In this document: positions 56,192-64,000 of the stretch, piece by piece
Position numbering within the stretch: position 1 is the first letter of the stretch
Layout of the letters: every line of letters begins with the position of its first letter
From: Brucella sp. 21LCYQ03
GTDB lineage: Bacteria; Pseudomonadota; Alphaproteobacteria; Rhizobiales; Rhizobiaceae
Direction: 5' to 3'
Assembly: GCF_023554105.1 (NCBI RefSeq)
Contig: NZ_JAMJWE010000002.1
Coordinates: forward strand, 62,001 to 126,000
Length of the DNA: 64,000 bases
Notes under the pieces: model-generated
Databases searched by the model: none
The model's input: the letters and a program-made list of their open reading frames with translations, nothing else
Told to the model about the DNA's origin: nothing
Translations under genes and position numbers: made by a program

Positions 56192-56623
56192 ATGAAGAGA
56201 CTTGCATCATCCTTCTTCGCAGCATGTCTGTCACTTGGCATCGGTGTACCTGCGATAACAACGAGCGCAAATGCGGCACAGCCAACATCGCTTATTGCAC
56301 CCGCTGTCTCGCATGGCGCACAGGCTCCGGTTGAAACCATTCAGTATTACGAACGTCGCGGAGATCGGCGTCATTGGCGTGATGGTTACAGGCATCACCG
56401 CCCTCATTACAGACCACACTATCGGCCGCATTACCGCGATTGGGGTCCGCCACCACGCTATCGTCATCACCCACCGCGCTATCGCCCTGCCCCAATCTAT
56501 CGTGGCGGTGGCAATGCGCATGTGCGCTGGTGTTACAACCGCTATCGGTCATACCGGGCTTACGACAATACATTCCAGCCCAATTATGGCCCACGCCGCC
56601 AGTGCTACTCACCTTATATCTAA
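56192..56623 (+). CDS. BA14K family secreted protein
   Basis: A 143-residue protein with a signal peptide ([27 protein letters not shown]). A His/Arg/Pro/Tyr-rich middle with [13 protein letters not shown] tandem units is followed by a C-terminal BA14K domain ([33 protein letters not shown]) with its two cysteines. The family includes the immunogenic 14-kDa Brucella protein described as lectin-like. GAGGAGATAACG precedes the ATG. Probably periplasmic or surface-associated. It is monocistronic, with a bidirectional terminator after it. Confidence 0.9.
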   Translation: MKRLASSFFAACLSLGIGVPAITTSANAAQPTSLIAPAVSHGAQAPVETIQYYERRGDRRHWRDGYRHHRPHYRPHYRPHYRDWGPPPRYRHHPPRYRPAPIYRGGGNAHVRWCYNRYRSYRAYDNTFQPNYGPRRQCYSPYI

Positions 56624-56629
56624 ACAAAA

Positions 56630-56652
56630 AAGCCCCGGACAAACCGGGGCTT
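56630..56652. terminator. Bidirectional terminator
   Basis: AAGCCCCGG / CCGGGGCTT stem flanked by A- and T-runs, serving the BA14K gene and the opposing small membrane-protein gene. Confidence 0.92.
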
Positions 56653-56678
56653 TTTCATAAGATTATTTAATTCAAAGA

Positions 56679-56924
56679 TCAGGTGACGAAAGCACCGATG
56701 GACGCTGCGACCAGTCCGATAGCTACGGCGATCATCACGCCATAAACGCGTGGCTTGTCGAAAAGCACCGCAAAAGCGGAGAACCAGCCCACAACCGCCG
56801 CACCAAGTGCGAAAAGAAAACCGGGCTTATCGCCATGATAAAGATTGGCCGCCATCAGCGCGCCAACGATCAGCGCACCAAAAACGATCATCAGCCCTGT
56901 GGCATAGCGTTCGTAATCGTCCAT
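56679..56924 (-). CDS. Small integral membrane protein, unknown function
   Basis: An 81-residue protein with three predicted membrane segments (about 9-28, 35-54 and 60-80) and an acidic N-terminus (MDDYERYATG). The ATG follows CGAGGAAG. No family recognised. It is monocistronic and convergent with the BA14K gene. Confidence 0.75.
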   Translation of the reverse strand: MDDYERYATGLMIVFGALIVGALMAANLYHGDKPGFLFALGAAVVGWFSAFAVLFDKPRVYGVMIAVAIGLVAASIGAFVT

Positions 56925-57109
56925 TTAAACTTCCTCGTTCCGATCACATTCAACATGCACCGGAAGGTATCGCTCTGTCATTTGGCCATAAAAAGTCATG
57001 ACTCATGATCATACCTATGGCGGTTGTCCCCACACAATCACTATTTGCTGTATTCTTCAACCATTTCGCATCGCCATCCGCAGCAATTGTTGCGGATTAT
57101 GCTATATCA

Positions 57110-57691
57110 ATGCTCATGGATTCGACCGGCATCAACATATTCAACACGCCTATCGGCCCTTGCGGGATTGCATGGGACGCCGGTAAAATCATCGGTGTAG
57201 AAATTGGTGACGCCGATGAAAGCGAAACGCGTTACCGGCTTCAGTCACGCTTTGCCAATGCGGAACCATCATCTGCACCTGACTATGTCAGCGAAGCCAT
57301 CAACAAAGTTCAATTGCTGCTTGATGGCGGCGACCCTGATTTTTCACAGACACCGCTGGCACTTGATCAGGTGCCGGACCTCAATCGAAAAGTCTATGAA
57401 ATCCTTTTGGAACTCAAAGCCGGCGAGACCATCACCTATGGCGCAATCGCGCGCAGGCTCGGCGATGTCAGTTTATCGCAGGCAGTGGGTTATGCGCTTG
57501 GCAAAAACCCGTTCCCGATCATTGTGCCCTGCCATCGGGTTTTGGGCTCCAATGGCAAGGTCGGTGGCTTTTCGGCCGCGGGCGGCACCACCACCAAGCT
57601 GCGCCTGCTCAATATCGAACGCGCCAGAACGTCAACCGAGCCAGACCTGTTCGGCGGCCTGCCATTGCAGGCACCGCCACAGGCTGATTAG
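57110..57691 (+). CDS. ogt: Methylated-DNA-protein cysteine methyltransferase
   Basis: A 193-residue DNA repair protein that removes alkyl groups from O6 of guanine onto its own cysteine. The active-site motif PIIVPCHRVLG is intact, preceded by the helix-turn-helix ETITYGAIARRLGDVSLSQAVGYALGKNP. Starts at 57005, 57110 and 57116 are all in frame; I prefer 57110/57116 because they give the normal length, though the ribosome site is weak. The stop overlaps that of the convergent Dabb-protein gene by two bases. No Ada-type N-terminal metal domain. Confidence 0.9.
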   Translation: MLMDSTGINIFNTPIGPCGIAWDAGKIIGVEIGDADESETRYRLQSRFANAEPSSAPDYVSEAINKVQLLLDGGDPDFSQTPLALDQVPDLNRKVYEILLELKAGETITYGAIARRLGDVSLSQAVGYALGKNPFPIIVPCHRVLGSNGKVGGFSAAGGTTTKLRLLNIERARTSTEPDLFGGLPLQAPPQAD

Positions 57692-57981
57692 CCCTTGTCG
57701 GTTATCACATCGGCTGAATAACGCATTTCGCGCATCGGACGTACATATTGCGTGGCTGCATCATAAGTTGGGTGGTTTTTGTAAGCGAAAAGCGCTTCTT
57801 CATCCTTGAACTCGGCATAGACAACGAGATCAATCGCGTTGCCCATCGGGTCAACTTTGGAATTCGGCAGAACTTCAAACACGTCTGAATAAGGAATAGT
57901 GCCCAACTGCTCCAACCCCTTGCGGACAACATCGATGTCCTGATCGGGCTTGACGCTGAAGAAAACAATGTGGCGGATCAC
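57688..57981 (-). CDS. Dabb (stress-responsive alpha/beta barrel) domain protein
   Basis: A 97-residue dimeric ferredoxin-like protein: IRHIVFFSVKPDQDIDVVRKGLEQL, VVYAEFKDEEALFAYKNHPTYDAATQYVRPM. The start is GTG with GGAGACAAG upstream. Family members have varied or unknown roles in stress and small-molecule metabolism. It is monocistronic, ending against the ogt gene. Confidence 0.85.
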   Translation of the reverse strand: MIRHIVFFSVKPDQDIDVVRKGLEQLGTIPYSDVFEVLPNSKVDPMGNAIDLVVYAEFKDEEALFAYKNHPTYDAATQYVRPMREMRYSADVITDKG

Positions 57982-58050
57982 GTCTTGTCTCCAAATCCAG
58001 AGCGGCCCGGTTCTAACCGAACCTATGCGGACCGCTCTATCTCTTTGCTT

Positions 58051-58105
58051 TGACGCATTATCCTACGCAAAACCGCTTCGCACTTTTGCTGGAAATGCTT
58101 TTATG
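58051..58105. repeat. Dispersed palindromic intergenic repeat, copy 8
   Basis: TGACGCATTATCC...GCAAAACCGCTTCGCACTTTTGC...GGAAATGCTTTTA, between the Dabb gene and the DUF934 gene end. Confidence 0.65.
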
Positions 58106-58162
58106 AGGGTATCTACCCCATCAAGCAGACAAGCAAAACCACAAAAAGCTGATCGCTACGAT

Positions 58163-58678
58163 TTAACTGACTTTTACACGCCGCCAGGCATAGCCACTCT
58201 CCTGCTGCACCGAGCCGCGACCGGGCTGATAATAGCCGGGCGTATCGACCAGACGCTGCTCGCCAAGACGCAATTGCGCGACCTTGTTGGTCACCTGCAG
58301 GCTGTCAAAACCTGTGCGCAGCATAAGTGCTGCCTGATCAATCAGCACATCACCCGTTGCCCGAAGTTCGCCCCCAAAACCTGCGCGACGCAGAACTTCG
58401 GCCTTGGAATAAGAGCGGCCATCATTGAAGGCCGGAAACTCCAAAGCAATCACTGGCAGACTTTCCAGATGATCGAACAAAGGTTCGATTTTCTCACCCG
58501 GCGCCACCGACACACCAATGCGGCGATTGGAGGCACGGCGCAATTCCTCATCAAGTCCCAGCCAGACAGCCAGCGGAAGGATGATCGCGGGCGCATCACC
58601 TGCGGCTTCGAGATCATCGGCAAAGATATAATCGTCTTCGCGAAAGCCCTGCTCGGACCAAAGTTTCGTTTCACTCAT
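58163..58678 (-). CDS. DUF934 family protein of the sulfite reduction operon
   Basis: A 171-residue protein of the DUF934 family, always found beside cysI and cysH in alphaproteobacteria. Recognisable segments are LPLAVWLGLDEEL and FPAFNDGRSYSKAEVLRR with AGFGGELRATGDVLIDQ. No cofactor motif is evident. Role in sulfite reduction is inferred from constant context, possibly electron delivery or assembly. It overlaps cysH by 4 bp and is last in the operon. Confidence 0.88.
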   Translation of the reverse strand: MSETKLWSEQGFREDDYIFADDLEAAGDAPAIILPLAVWLGLDEELRRASNRRIGVSVAPGEKIEPLFDHLESLPVIALEFPAFNDGRSYSKAEVLRRAGFGGELRATGDVLIDQAALMLRTGFDSLQVTNKVAQLRLGEQRLVDTPGYYQPGRGSVQQESGYAWRRVKVS

Positions 58679-59448
58679 TTCCGGTCCAAAGCTCCATGAT
58701 TTTTCAGGCTATCTGCAAGTCCGGTCAGATGGATGCCGCATTCGGTCTTTTCCGATCCCGACCAGCGTCCGGCGCGCTGATCTTCGCCCTCGCTCACTGG
58801 CCGCGTGCAAGGCATGCAGCCGATCGAGCGATAGCCTTGTTCTGTCAGCGGATGGACAGGCAGATCGTGTTTTCGCGCATAGTTTCGCAAATCGTCCGCG
58901 CTCATACGTGCCAGCGGATTGATACGAATACGCGGGCCGACCGATTCAAAAACCGGCAAAGCATTGCGGGTTGAGGCCTGAAACTGCTTCCGGCCAGTCA
59001 TCCATGCACGATAAGGCGAAACCGCACGCGCCATTGGCTCAACCTTGCGGATAAAGCAGCAGCGGTCCTTGTCGGTCATCGACAAAGCGCCAAACGGATC
59101 ATCGGCCTTCACGCTTTCCTCAAGCGGCAGAATATCCTGCACATCAAGAAGCCCCAGCCGGTCCACCAGATCATGCCGATAATCAAGCGTTGCACGAAAA
59201 TGCTTGCCCGTATCGAGAAACAGAACCGGCGTTGCCGGATCAATCCGAGAGATCATGTGCAGCAGCACAGCCGATTCAGCACCAAAGGATGAAACGACTG
59301 CAATGCGCCCGTCAAATATCTCACGAACGCTCAGCGCAATCACCTCTTGCGGAGAGGACGCGCCATGGCTTCCTTCCAGCAAACGAGCTTGCGCCTCTGC
59401 TCTTTGATCTGAATTGAGACCCGAATTGAAATCACTGTCAGGCAGCAC
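58675..59448 (-). CDS. cysH: Assimilatory adenylylsulfate (APS) reductase
   Basis: A 257-residue PP-loop reductase. The motif VVSSFGAESAVLLHMI binds the nucleotide, RCCFIRKVEPM and SIGCMPCTRPV supply the four cysteines of a [4Fe-4S] cluster, and the C-terminal ECGIHL holds the catalytic Cys. The cluster cysteines mark the APS-using form and not the E. coli PAPS form. The product is sulfite, passed to CysI. The start is GTG with GGAGAAG upstream and overlaps cysI by 11 bp. Confidence 0.94.
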   Translation of the reverse strand: MLPDSDFNSGLNSDQRAEAQARLLEGSHGASSPQEVIALSVREIFDGRIAVVSSFGAESAVLLHMISRIDPATPVLFLDTGKHFRATLDYRHDLVDRLGLLDVQDILPLEESVKADDPFGALSMTDKDRCCFIRKVEPMARAVSPYRAWMTGRKQFQASTRNALPVFESVGPRIRINPLARMSADDLRNYARKHDLPVHPLTEQGYRSIGCMPCTRPVSEGEDQRAGRWSGSEKTECGIHLTGLADSLKNHGALDRK

Positions 59449-61108
59449 GGCTCACTTCTCCATAAAGTGCCCGTTTGAAAGGCTCCATACCCACGCGACG
59501 ATAGGCAACGATAAAACTTTCATCCGCATGCTCACGCAAGCCGAGATAGGTATCGACCACCGTTTCAATCGCATCGACCACTTCTTCGGATGAAAAGCCA
59601 CGACCGGTAATGTCACCGATGGACGTATATTCATCCGCCGAACCGCCAAGCGTGATCTGATAGAGTTCCTCGCCCTTCTTCTCAACACCCAGAATACCAA
59701 TGTGGCCGACATGGTGATGGCCGCAGGCATTGATGCAGCCGGAAATCTTGATCTTGAGATCGCCAATTTCAAGCTGGCGCTGCTGATCGCCAAAGCGTTC
59801 GGAAATACGCTGCGCAACCGGAATCGATCGCGCATTGGCAAGCGCGCAATAATCAAGGCCGGGGCAAGCGATAATATCAGTGATCAGACCGGCATTGGCC
59901 GTCACCAATCCATCGGATTGCAAAAGATCATAGACCGCCGGAAGATCGGCCTTCGCCACATGTGGCAGCACCAGATTCTGCTCATGACTGACGCGGATTT
60001 CATCAGACGAATAGGTCTGTGCAATATCCGCCACCAGTTCCATCTGCTCGGCACTCGCATCGCCCGGAATGCCGCCAATTGGTTTGAGCGAAATCGTGAC
60101 AACCGCATAGTCCGGGTTCTTGTGCGGTGTCACATTGCGCTGGGTCCATGCTGCAAAATCGCTATCTGCCTTCTGCGTAACGGCCAGAATTTCCCAGCCT
60201 TCAGGACGCTGCGGCAAATCCGGCATGCGGAAATAGCTTTCAATCGCATCAATATCGCGCTGCGGCAGTTGCAGATCGCTGTAACGGATCTGTTCCCACT
60301 CAGCGTCAATCTCCTGCACCAGCGGCTCAATGCCAGTTTCATGCACGAGGATTTTGATACGCGCCTTGTATTTGTTATCGCGGCGTCCGTGGAGATTATA
60401 AACGCGGACGATTGCCGTCACATAGGTCAGCATGTCCTCAAGCGGCAGGAAGTCGCGGATTTTCTTGGCGACCATCGGCGTGCGCCCCTGCCCGCCACCG
60501 ATATAGACGGCAAGGCCCAGCTCACCTGCTTCGTTCTTTTTCAGCTGCAAGCCGATATCATGCACCTGAATGGCCGCACGGTCATGCTCGGAGCCGACAA
60601 TTGCAATCTTGAACTTGCGCGGCAAATACGAAAACTCAGGATGCAGCGAAGACCACTGACGTAGAATTTCTGCGAGCGGACGCGGATCGGCAACCTCATC
60701 AGCGGCCGCCCCTGCAAAGTGATCAGCTGTCACATTGCGAATGCAGTTGCCCGACGTCTGGATAGCATGCATTTCAACTTCTGCCAGCTCTTCCAGAATA
60801 CGCGGCACGTCTTTCAGTGCTGGCCAGTTATACTGAACATTCTGACGCGTCGTAAAATGCGCAAAACCGCGGTCATAATCGCGCGCAATAGAGCCAAGCC
60901 TGCGCAACTGGCGGCTCGACAAAGTACCATAAGGGATCGCAACACGCAGCATATAGGCGTGCAACTGCAGATAAAGGCCGTTCATCAAGCGCAAAGGCTT
61001 GAACTGGTCTTCCGTCATTTCGCCTGAAAGACGGCGCTCAACCTGATCTTTGAACTGTGCAACGCGGGCCGCAACAAAATCGCGGTCAAATTCATCATAA
61101 CGATACAT
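59438..61108 (-). CDS. cysI: Sulfite reductase, siroheme/[4Fe-4S] hemoprotein
   Basis: A 556-residue hemoprotein that reduces sulfite to sulfide. Cysteine motifs CPGLDYCALA and GCINACGHHHVGHIG ligate the [4Fe-4S]-siroheme pair, and HFTTRQNVQYNW and HEQNLVLPHV are the substrate-side Arg/Lys segments. No flavoprotein CysJ gene is nearby, so the donor is probably ferredoxin or an unknown partner (DUF2849 and DUF934 are encoded on either side). Nitrite reductase is the alternative, but cysG and cysH context argue for sulfite. Confidence 0.93.
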   Translation of the reverse strand: MYRYDEFDRDFVAARVAQFKDQVERRLSGEMTEDQFKPLRLMNGLYLQLHAYMLRVAIPYGTLSSRQLRRLGSIARDYDRGFAHFTTRQNVQYNWPALKDVPRILEELAEVEMHAIQTSGNCIRNVTADHFAGAAADEVADPRPLAEILRQWSSLHPEFSYLPRKFKIAIVGSEHDRAAIQVHDIGLQLKKNEAGELGLAVYIGGGQGRTPMVAKKIRDFLPLEDMLTYVTAIVRVYNLHGRRDNKYKARIKILVHETGIEPLVQEIDAEWEQIRYSDLQLPQRDIDAIESYFRMPDLPQRPEGWEILAVTQKADSDFAAWTQRNVTPHKNPDYAVVTISLKPIGGIPGDASAEQMELVADIAQTYSSDEIRVSHEQNLVLPHVAKADLPAVYDLLQSDGLVTANAGLITDIIACPGLDYCALANARSIPVAQRISERFGDQQRQLEIGDLKIKISGCINACGHHHVGHIGILGVEKKGEELYQITLGGSADEYTSIGDITGRGFSSEEVVDAIETVVDTYLGLREHADESFIVAYRRVGMEPFKRALYGEVSRAA

Positions 61109-61128
61109 TTTTAATTCCGATATTCAGA

Positions 61129-61431
61129 TCAGGATGCAATTTTCAAGGGTGATTGACCAAGCGTAATAATGGTGGGGCCGGAGAGCCGGATGCGCTCGCG
61201 CAAGCGAATGGGATAAAGCCCTTCATCACGCTCTTCGACATCAATGACATTCACATCGACCACCAGATTGGCTTTGGCAGCAACCTTGCCCGCGTCTTCA
61301 AGCGCCGCGACCGCTTCCGCATGACGGGCAACCAGCGCGCCATCAATCGTTTCCTGCCATGAACCATCAGCGCCAAGCCACACGGCCTGACCATCAATGA
61401 GCCGGTTTGCGGTGAGAACTTTTACAACCAT
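61129..61431 (-). CDS. DUF2849 family protein
   Basis: A 100-residue protein between cysG and cysI, as regularly seen in Rhizobiales. VVKVLTANRLIDGQAVWLGADGSW and NVIDVEERDEGLYPIRLRERIRLSGPTI fit the family. It starts at MVVKVLTANRL with GGAGTCGG upstream; a longer reading would overlap cysG. Function is not established; the constant position suggests a role in electron supply or folding of sulfite reductase. Confidence 0.87.
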   Translation of the reverse strand: MVVKVLTANRLIDGQAVWLGADGSWQETIDGALVARHAEAVAALEDAGKVAAKANLVVDVNVIDVEERDEGLYPIRLRERIRLSGPTIITLGQSPLKIAS

Positions 61432-61447
61432 TTTTCCGACTCCTGAT

Positions 61448-62875
61448 TTAAGCAGCGACTGCAACGGGTCTAACCGCCAGCGCTTGCGCTTTGTCGATAG
61501 CGGCACCTGCAACAGCATCGCCGATGATGACCATAACCGGACCCGCAAGCTCTTTGCGCTCTTCCAGCGATGGCAGATCTTTCAATGTTCCATGAAACAG
61601 CCGCTTGTCCTTGCGGCTGGCATTCTCAACAACCGCGACAGCCGTATCTTCATGCAGCCCCGCAGAAATCAGACGGCTTGCAACCGAAGCTGCAACGCTT
61701 GAGCCCATATAGACGGCGATTGTTGCACCCGAGACGGCAAGCTTGGCCCAGCCCGGCAACACATCACCTGCCATGTCATGCCCTGTCGTGAACACCAGCG
61801 AAGATGCCACGCCGCGCAAGGTTAGCGGCAGTTCCATATCGGCTGCGGCAGCGAAAGCGGACGTGATGCCCGGCACGATCTCAAAGCCGATACCGGCAGA
61901 GCGGAGTGCCGCCATTTCTTCACCCGCACGACCAAAGACCAGCGGATCGCCCGCTTTCAGGCGCACTACGCGCTTGCCTTCGCGGCCAAGGCTGACGAGG
62001 AGATCATTGATCTCGTTCTGGCTCTTGGAATGGCAACCCTTGCGCTTGCCGACCGAAAGACGCTCCGCATCACGACGCCCCATGGCGATAACGCCTTCTG
62101 GCACCAGTGCATCATGCACGATCACATCTGCTTCCATCAGCACACGATGCGCACGCAAGGTCAGCAAGTCTTCGGCACCGGGACCCGCGCCAACCAGCCA
62201 GACATAACCGGCAGCATTCTGAGGCTGAGAGATCAGTTCATTTGCGGCTCTATACGCTTCCTCACGGTCATCGTTTTCAACGGCACGGGCAACAGAACCT
62301 GAAAAGAAACCGCGCCAGAAACTGCGGCGAGCCAAACCTTTTGGCAGCAGCTTTTCAACCAGAGGACGCCAGCTTTCGGCATAATGCGCCAGTTCGCCAA
62401 GACGTGGCGAGAAGGCTGCATCAATGCGCGCACGCACCATCTGTGCCAGCACGGGGGCCGAACCTTCTGTGCCAATGGCAATTGCAATCGGAGCACGGTT
62501 AACGATAGCCGGTGTCAGGAAATCGCAGAGTGCAGGACGGTCAACAACGTTGACCGGAATTTTATGCGCTTTGGCAATCGCTGCAATTACGCGATCGGTG
62601 TGTTCATCGCCGGTGGCAACAAAGATAAGCTTTGCACCTTCAAGATGTTTTGGTTCAAAAGCTTGCTGGACCTGCTCTGCACCTTGGCTTTCGATGAAGC
62701 TCGCCAAAGCTGGCTCATACTCTTCCGCAACGATGCGCAAACGAGCCGACGTCTGTGCCACAAGGCGCGCTTTGTTAAGCGCTTCTTCGCCGCCGCCAAC
62801 AATAACCACCACCTCTCCCGAAACACGGAAGAAGGCAGGAAAATCAGCAAGAAGTCGTTGGGACGCGAGAGCCAC
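61448..62875 (-). CDS. cysG: Siroheme synthase (multifunctional)
   Basis: A 475-residue fusion. The N-terminal part (about 1-205) is the precorrin-2 dehydrogenase/ferrochelatase, with GEVVVIVGGGEEALNKARL. The C-terminal part (about 220-465) is uroporphyrinogen-III methyltransferase, with VWLVGAGPGAEDLLTLRAHRVL, VVRLKAGDPLVFGRAGEE and VVPGITSAFAAAA. It makes siroheme for CysI. The start is GTG with AAAGGA upstream. First gene of cysG-DUF2849-cysI-cysH-DUF934. Confidence 0.95.
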   Translation of the reverse strand: MALASQRLLADFPAFFRVSGEVVVIVGGGEEALNKARLVAQTSARLRIVAEEYEPALASFIESQGAEQVQQAFEPKHLEGAKLIFVATGDEHTDRVIAAIAKAHKIPVNVVDRPALCDFLTPAIVNRAPIAIAIGTEGSAPVLAQMVRARIDAAFSPRLGELAHYAESWRPLVEKLLPKGLARRSFWRGFFSGSVARAVENDDREEAYRAANELISQPQNAAGYVWLVGAGPGAEDLLTLRAHRVLMEADVIVHDALVPEGVIAMGRRDAERLSVGKRKGCHSKSQNEINDLLVSLGREGKRVVRLKAGDPLVFGRAGEEMAALRSAGIGFEIVPGITSAFAAAADMELPLTLRGVASSLVFTTGHDMAGDVLPGWAKLAVSGATIAVYMGSSVAASVASRLISAGLHEDTAVAVVENASRKDKRLFHGTLKDLPSLEERKELAGPVMVIIGDAVAGAAIDKAQALAVRPVAVAA

Positions 62876-63050
62876 AGCAGTATCCTTTTTTAGACTGCTG
62901 TTATTATTCCCGGACTGGTGAAATTTTATAAGAAACGGGCTTGCGTGCGCAAATCGCGCGGAGCATCACTTTTTCGCATAAAAGGCATTTTGAGGATTTT
63001 AATTCCTGTTTGCCTCAAATTATATCCTATAATTTTTGTAGGATTAGCAT

Positions 63051-63153
63051 TTGAGCGCCGTGCGTCCTATTGGACGCACAAAGGACGCTCAAACACTAAA
63101 AATGCGCATCGAGCTTTCCAAAAATCGATTTCGATTTTTGGGCCGATGCGTGA
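63051..63153. repeat. Composite palindromic element, copy 9
   Basis: A cruciform (63051-63092: outer TTGAGCG/CGCTCAA, inner GTGCGTCC/GGACGCAC) is followed by a GCGCATCGAGC...CCAAAAATCGATTTCGATTTTTGG...GATGCG repeat (63099-63153). The two-module layout matches copy 2 at 11628-11775. It ends at the yraN stop. Confidence 0.65.
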
Positions 63154-63534
63154 CTAGCTATAATTGCCCGACGTAAAAAATGCTGGCACATGCTTTGGCC
63201 AGCGTCGTGGCAGGACAGCCACAAGATCAAAGCGCAGCGATAATTGCGCGTAATCCTTTTGGCGTTGCAGCCACATATCCGCCGCCGCCTCGATCCGCCG
63301 CATGGCTTGCGGGGTGACGGCAAGATGTGCCGCTTCCACACTGGTCCGCGCTTTAACTTCAACAATGAGAATGAGGTTTCCGCGCCGGGCAATGAGATCG
63401 ATCTCGCCTAATCGCGTGCGATACCGGCGTGCAACGATACGATAACCTTTGAGCATCAGCGCGAAAGCCGCCAGACGTTCGGCGCTATGTCCGCGAAAGA
63501 AAGCAACTCGCTTTTTCTCGCGGAAATCACTCAT
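63154..63534 (-). CDS. yraN: YraN family (UPF0102) endonuclease-like protein
   Basis: A 126-residue PD-(D/E)xK-fold protein. [51 protein letters not shown] carries the nuclease-type Asp and the EVK core. Biological role is unknown; it is nearly always beside rsmI, as here, with its ATG overlapping the rsmI TGA (TGATG). The stop codon abuts the intergenic repeat. Confidence 0.9.
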   Translation of the reverse strand: MSDFREKKRVAFFRGHSAERLAAFALMLKGYRIVARRYRTRLGEIDLIARRGNLILIVEVKARTSVEAAHLAVTPQAMRRIEAAADMWLQRQKDYAQLSLRFDLVAVLPRRWPKHVPAFFTSGNYS

Positions 63535-64000
63535 CAGCCTTGCGCCTTCAACTGCATCAGACGCTGATAGAGCACCGACTTCTGGCCTCCGGTCATTTTT
63601 GCGGCCTCACCTGCCGCCTTGGACGGAGACAATTCCTGCGAGAGTGAAAGCAGCAGCTTGTCTATGTCCTCCTCGCTTTGCGGACCAGCTTCGCCTGTTG
63701 GCGGACCAACCAACAGCACGACTTCACCGCGAATACGATCTTCGCCATCAAATTGCTGTTTCAGCTCGCCCAGAGTGGCGGTGACAATGGTTTCATAAGC
63801 TTTGGTCAGTTCGCGGCAGAGTGCTGCATCACGCGTATCGCCAAACACATCGGCCATATCAGCAAGGGTTGCAGCAGCGCGATTGGGCGATTCATAGAAC
63901 ACCAGCGTCGCGTCGATATTCTTTAAACTTTCGAGCTTGGAGGTTTTCTGTCCGTGTTTAACTGGCAGAAAGCCGCAGAACATGAAAGCATCGGTCGGAA
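63534..64000 (-). CDS. rsmI: 16S rRNA 2'-O-methyltransferase RsmI, C-terminal part
   Basis: About 155 codons of the C-terminal region; the gene continues past the right edge of the window. The visible start, [23 protein letters not shown], is the RsmI tetrapyrrole-methylase-fold segment, followed by [24 protein letters not shown] and the [17 protein letters not shown] segment. RsmI methylates the ribose of C1402 in 16S rRNA. An internal ATG at 63983 is not the real start. Confidence 0.94.
   Translation of the reverse strand, partial: PTDAFMFCGFLPVKHGQKTSKLESLKNIDATLVFYESPNRAAATLADMADVFGDTRDAALCRELTKAYETIVTATLGELKQQFDGEDRIRGEVVLLVGPPTGEAGPQSEEDIDKLLLSLSQELSPSKAAGEAAKMTGGQKSVLYQRLMQLKAQG

Overview
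The window looks like chromosomal DNA of a Brucellaceae member (Rhizobiales, Alphaproteobacteria), most likely the Ochrobactrum/Brucella group. Supporting signs are a BA14K-type secreted protein, a LuxR-type solo regulator lying between cysD and metH (the arrangement I associate with Brucella babR/blxR), an alphaproteobacterial soxBDAG operon, an APS-type cysH beside cysI-DUF2849-cysG, and many copies of a short palindromic intergenic repeat. This assignment is an inference from gene content; no rRNA lies in the window. One tRNA (Pro, TGG) is present. I see no prophage, insertion sequence or CRISPR array.

Layout. 0-11.5 kb: a sugar or sugar-acid utilisation region. A minus-strand operon encodes a binding protein, two permeases and an ATPase (MalEFGK type), an enolase-superfamily dehydratase, an L-rhamnose-mutarotase-like protein, a Gfo/Idh/MocA oxidoreductase, a MaoC hydratase and the start of an SDR. 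Divergent to it are an IclR regulator and a COG3618 lactonase. A second minus-strand pair encodes a CaiB CoA-transferase and a binding-protein-like protein with no signal peptide. 11.8-17 kb: heterotetrameric sarcosine oxidase (soxBDAG). 17.3-24.3 kb: glutamate dehydrogenase, a CueR-like regulator, membrane PQQ glucose dehydrogenase and copper ATPase CopA with a clear CueR-type promoter. 24.3-26.4 kb: a PAS-PAS-GGDEF-EAL protein. 26.7-32.9 kb: a TPP-riboswitch-led thiDOSGE-thiY-tenA-thiX operon covering thiazole synthesis and pyrimidine salvage. 33-35 kb: an ABC exporter with a long leader that holds a 19-codon upstream ORF.

35-43 kb: a LacI regulator, DUF779, alcohol and aldehyde dehydrogenases with an AcoR-like regulator that lacks its AAA+ domain, then glpR-glpD. 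43-47 kb: an AT-rich accessory-looking stretch with two small secreted proteins, a CsgD-like LuxR regulator, a Crp/Fnr regulator and several strong inverted repeats. 47-51 kb: cysD-cysNC-cysQ. 51-56 kb: babR-like luxR and metH. 56-58 kb: BA14K protein, a small membrane protein, Ogt and a Dabb protein. 58-63 kb: cysG-DUF2849-cysI-cysH-DUF934. 63.2-64 kb: yraN and the 3' end of rsmI.

How the parts fit: the two cys blocks together take sulfate to sulfide, which feeds methionine synthesis by MetH. The thi block makes the thiazole half of thiamine and salvages pyrimidine. The first 11.5 kb reads as one oxidative sugar pathway, probably with a shared IclR operator. Start codons were adjusted by Shine-Dalgarno position and family length; several starts are GTG or TTG.
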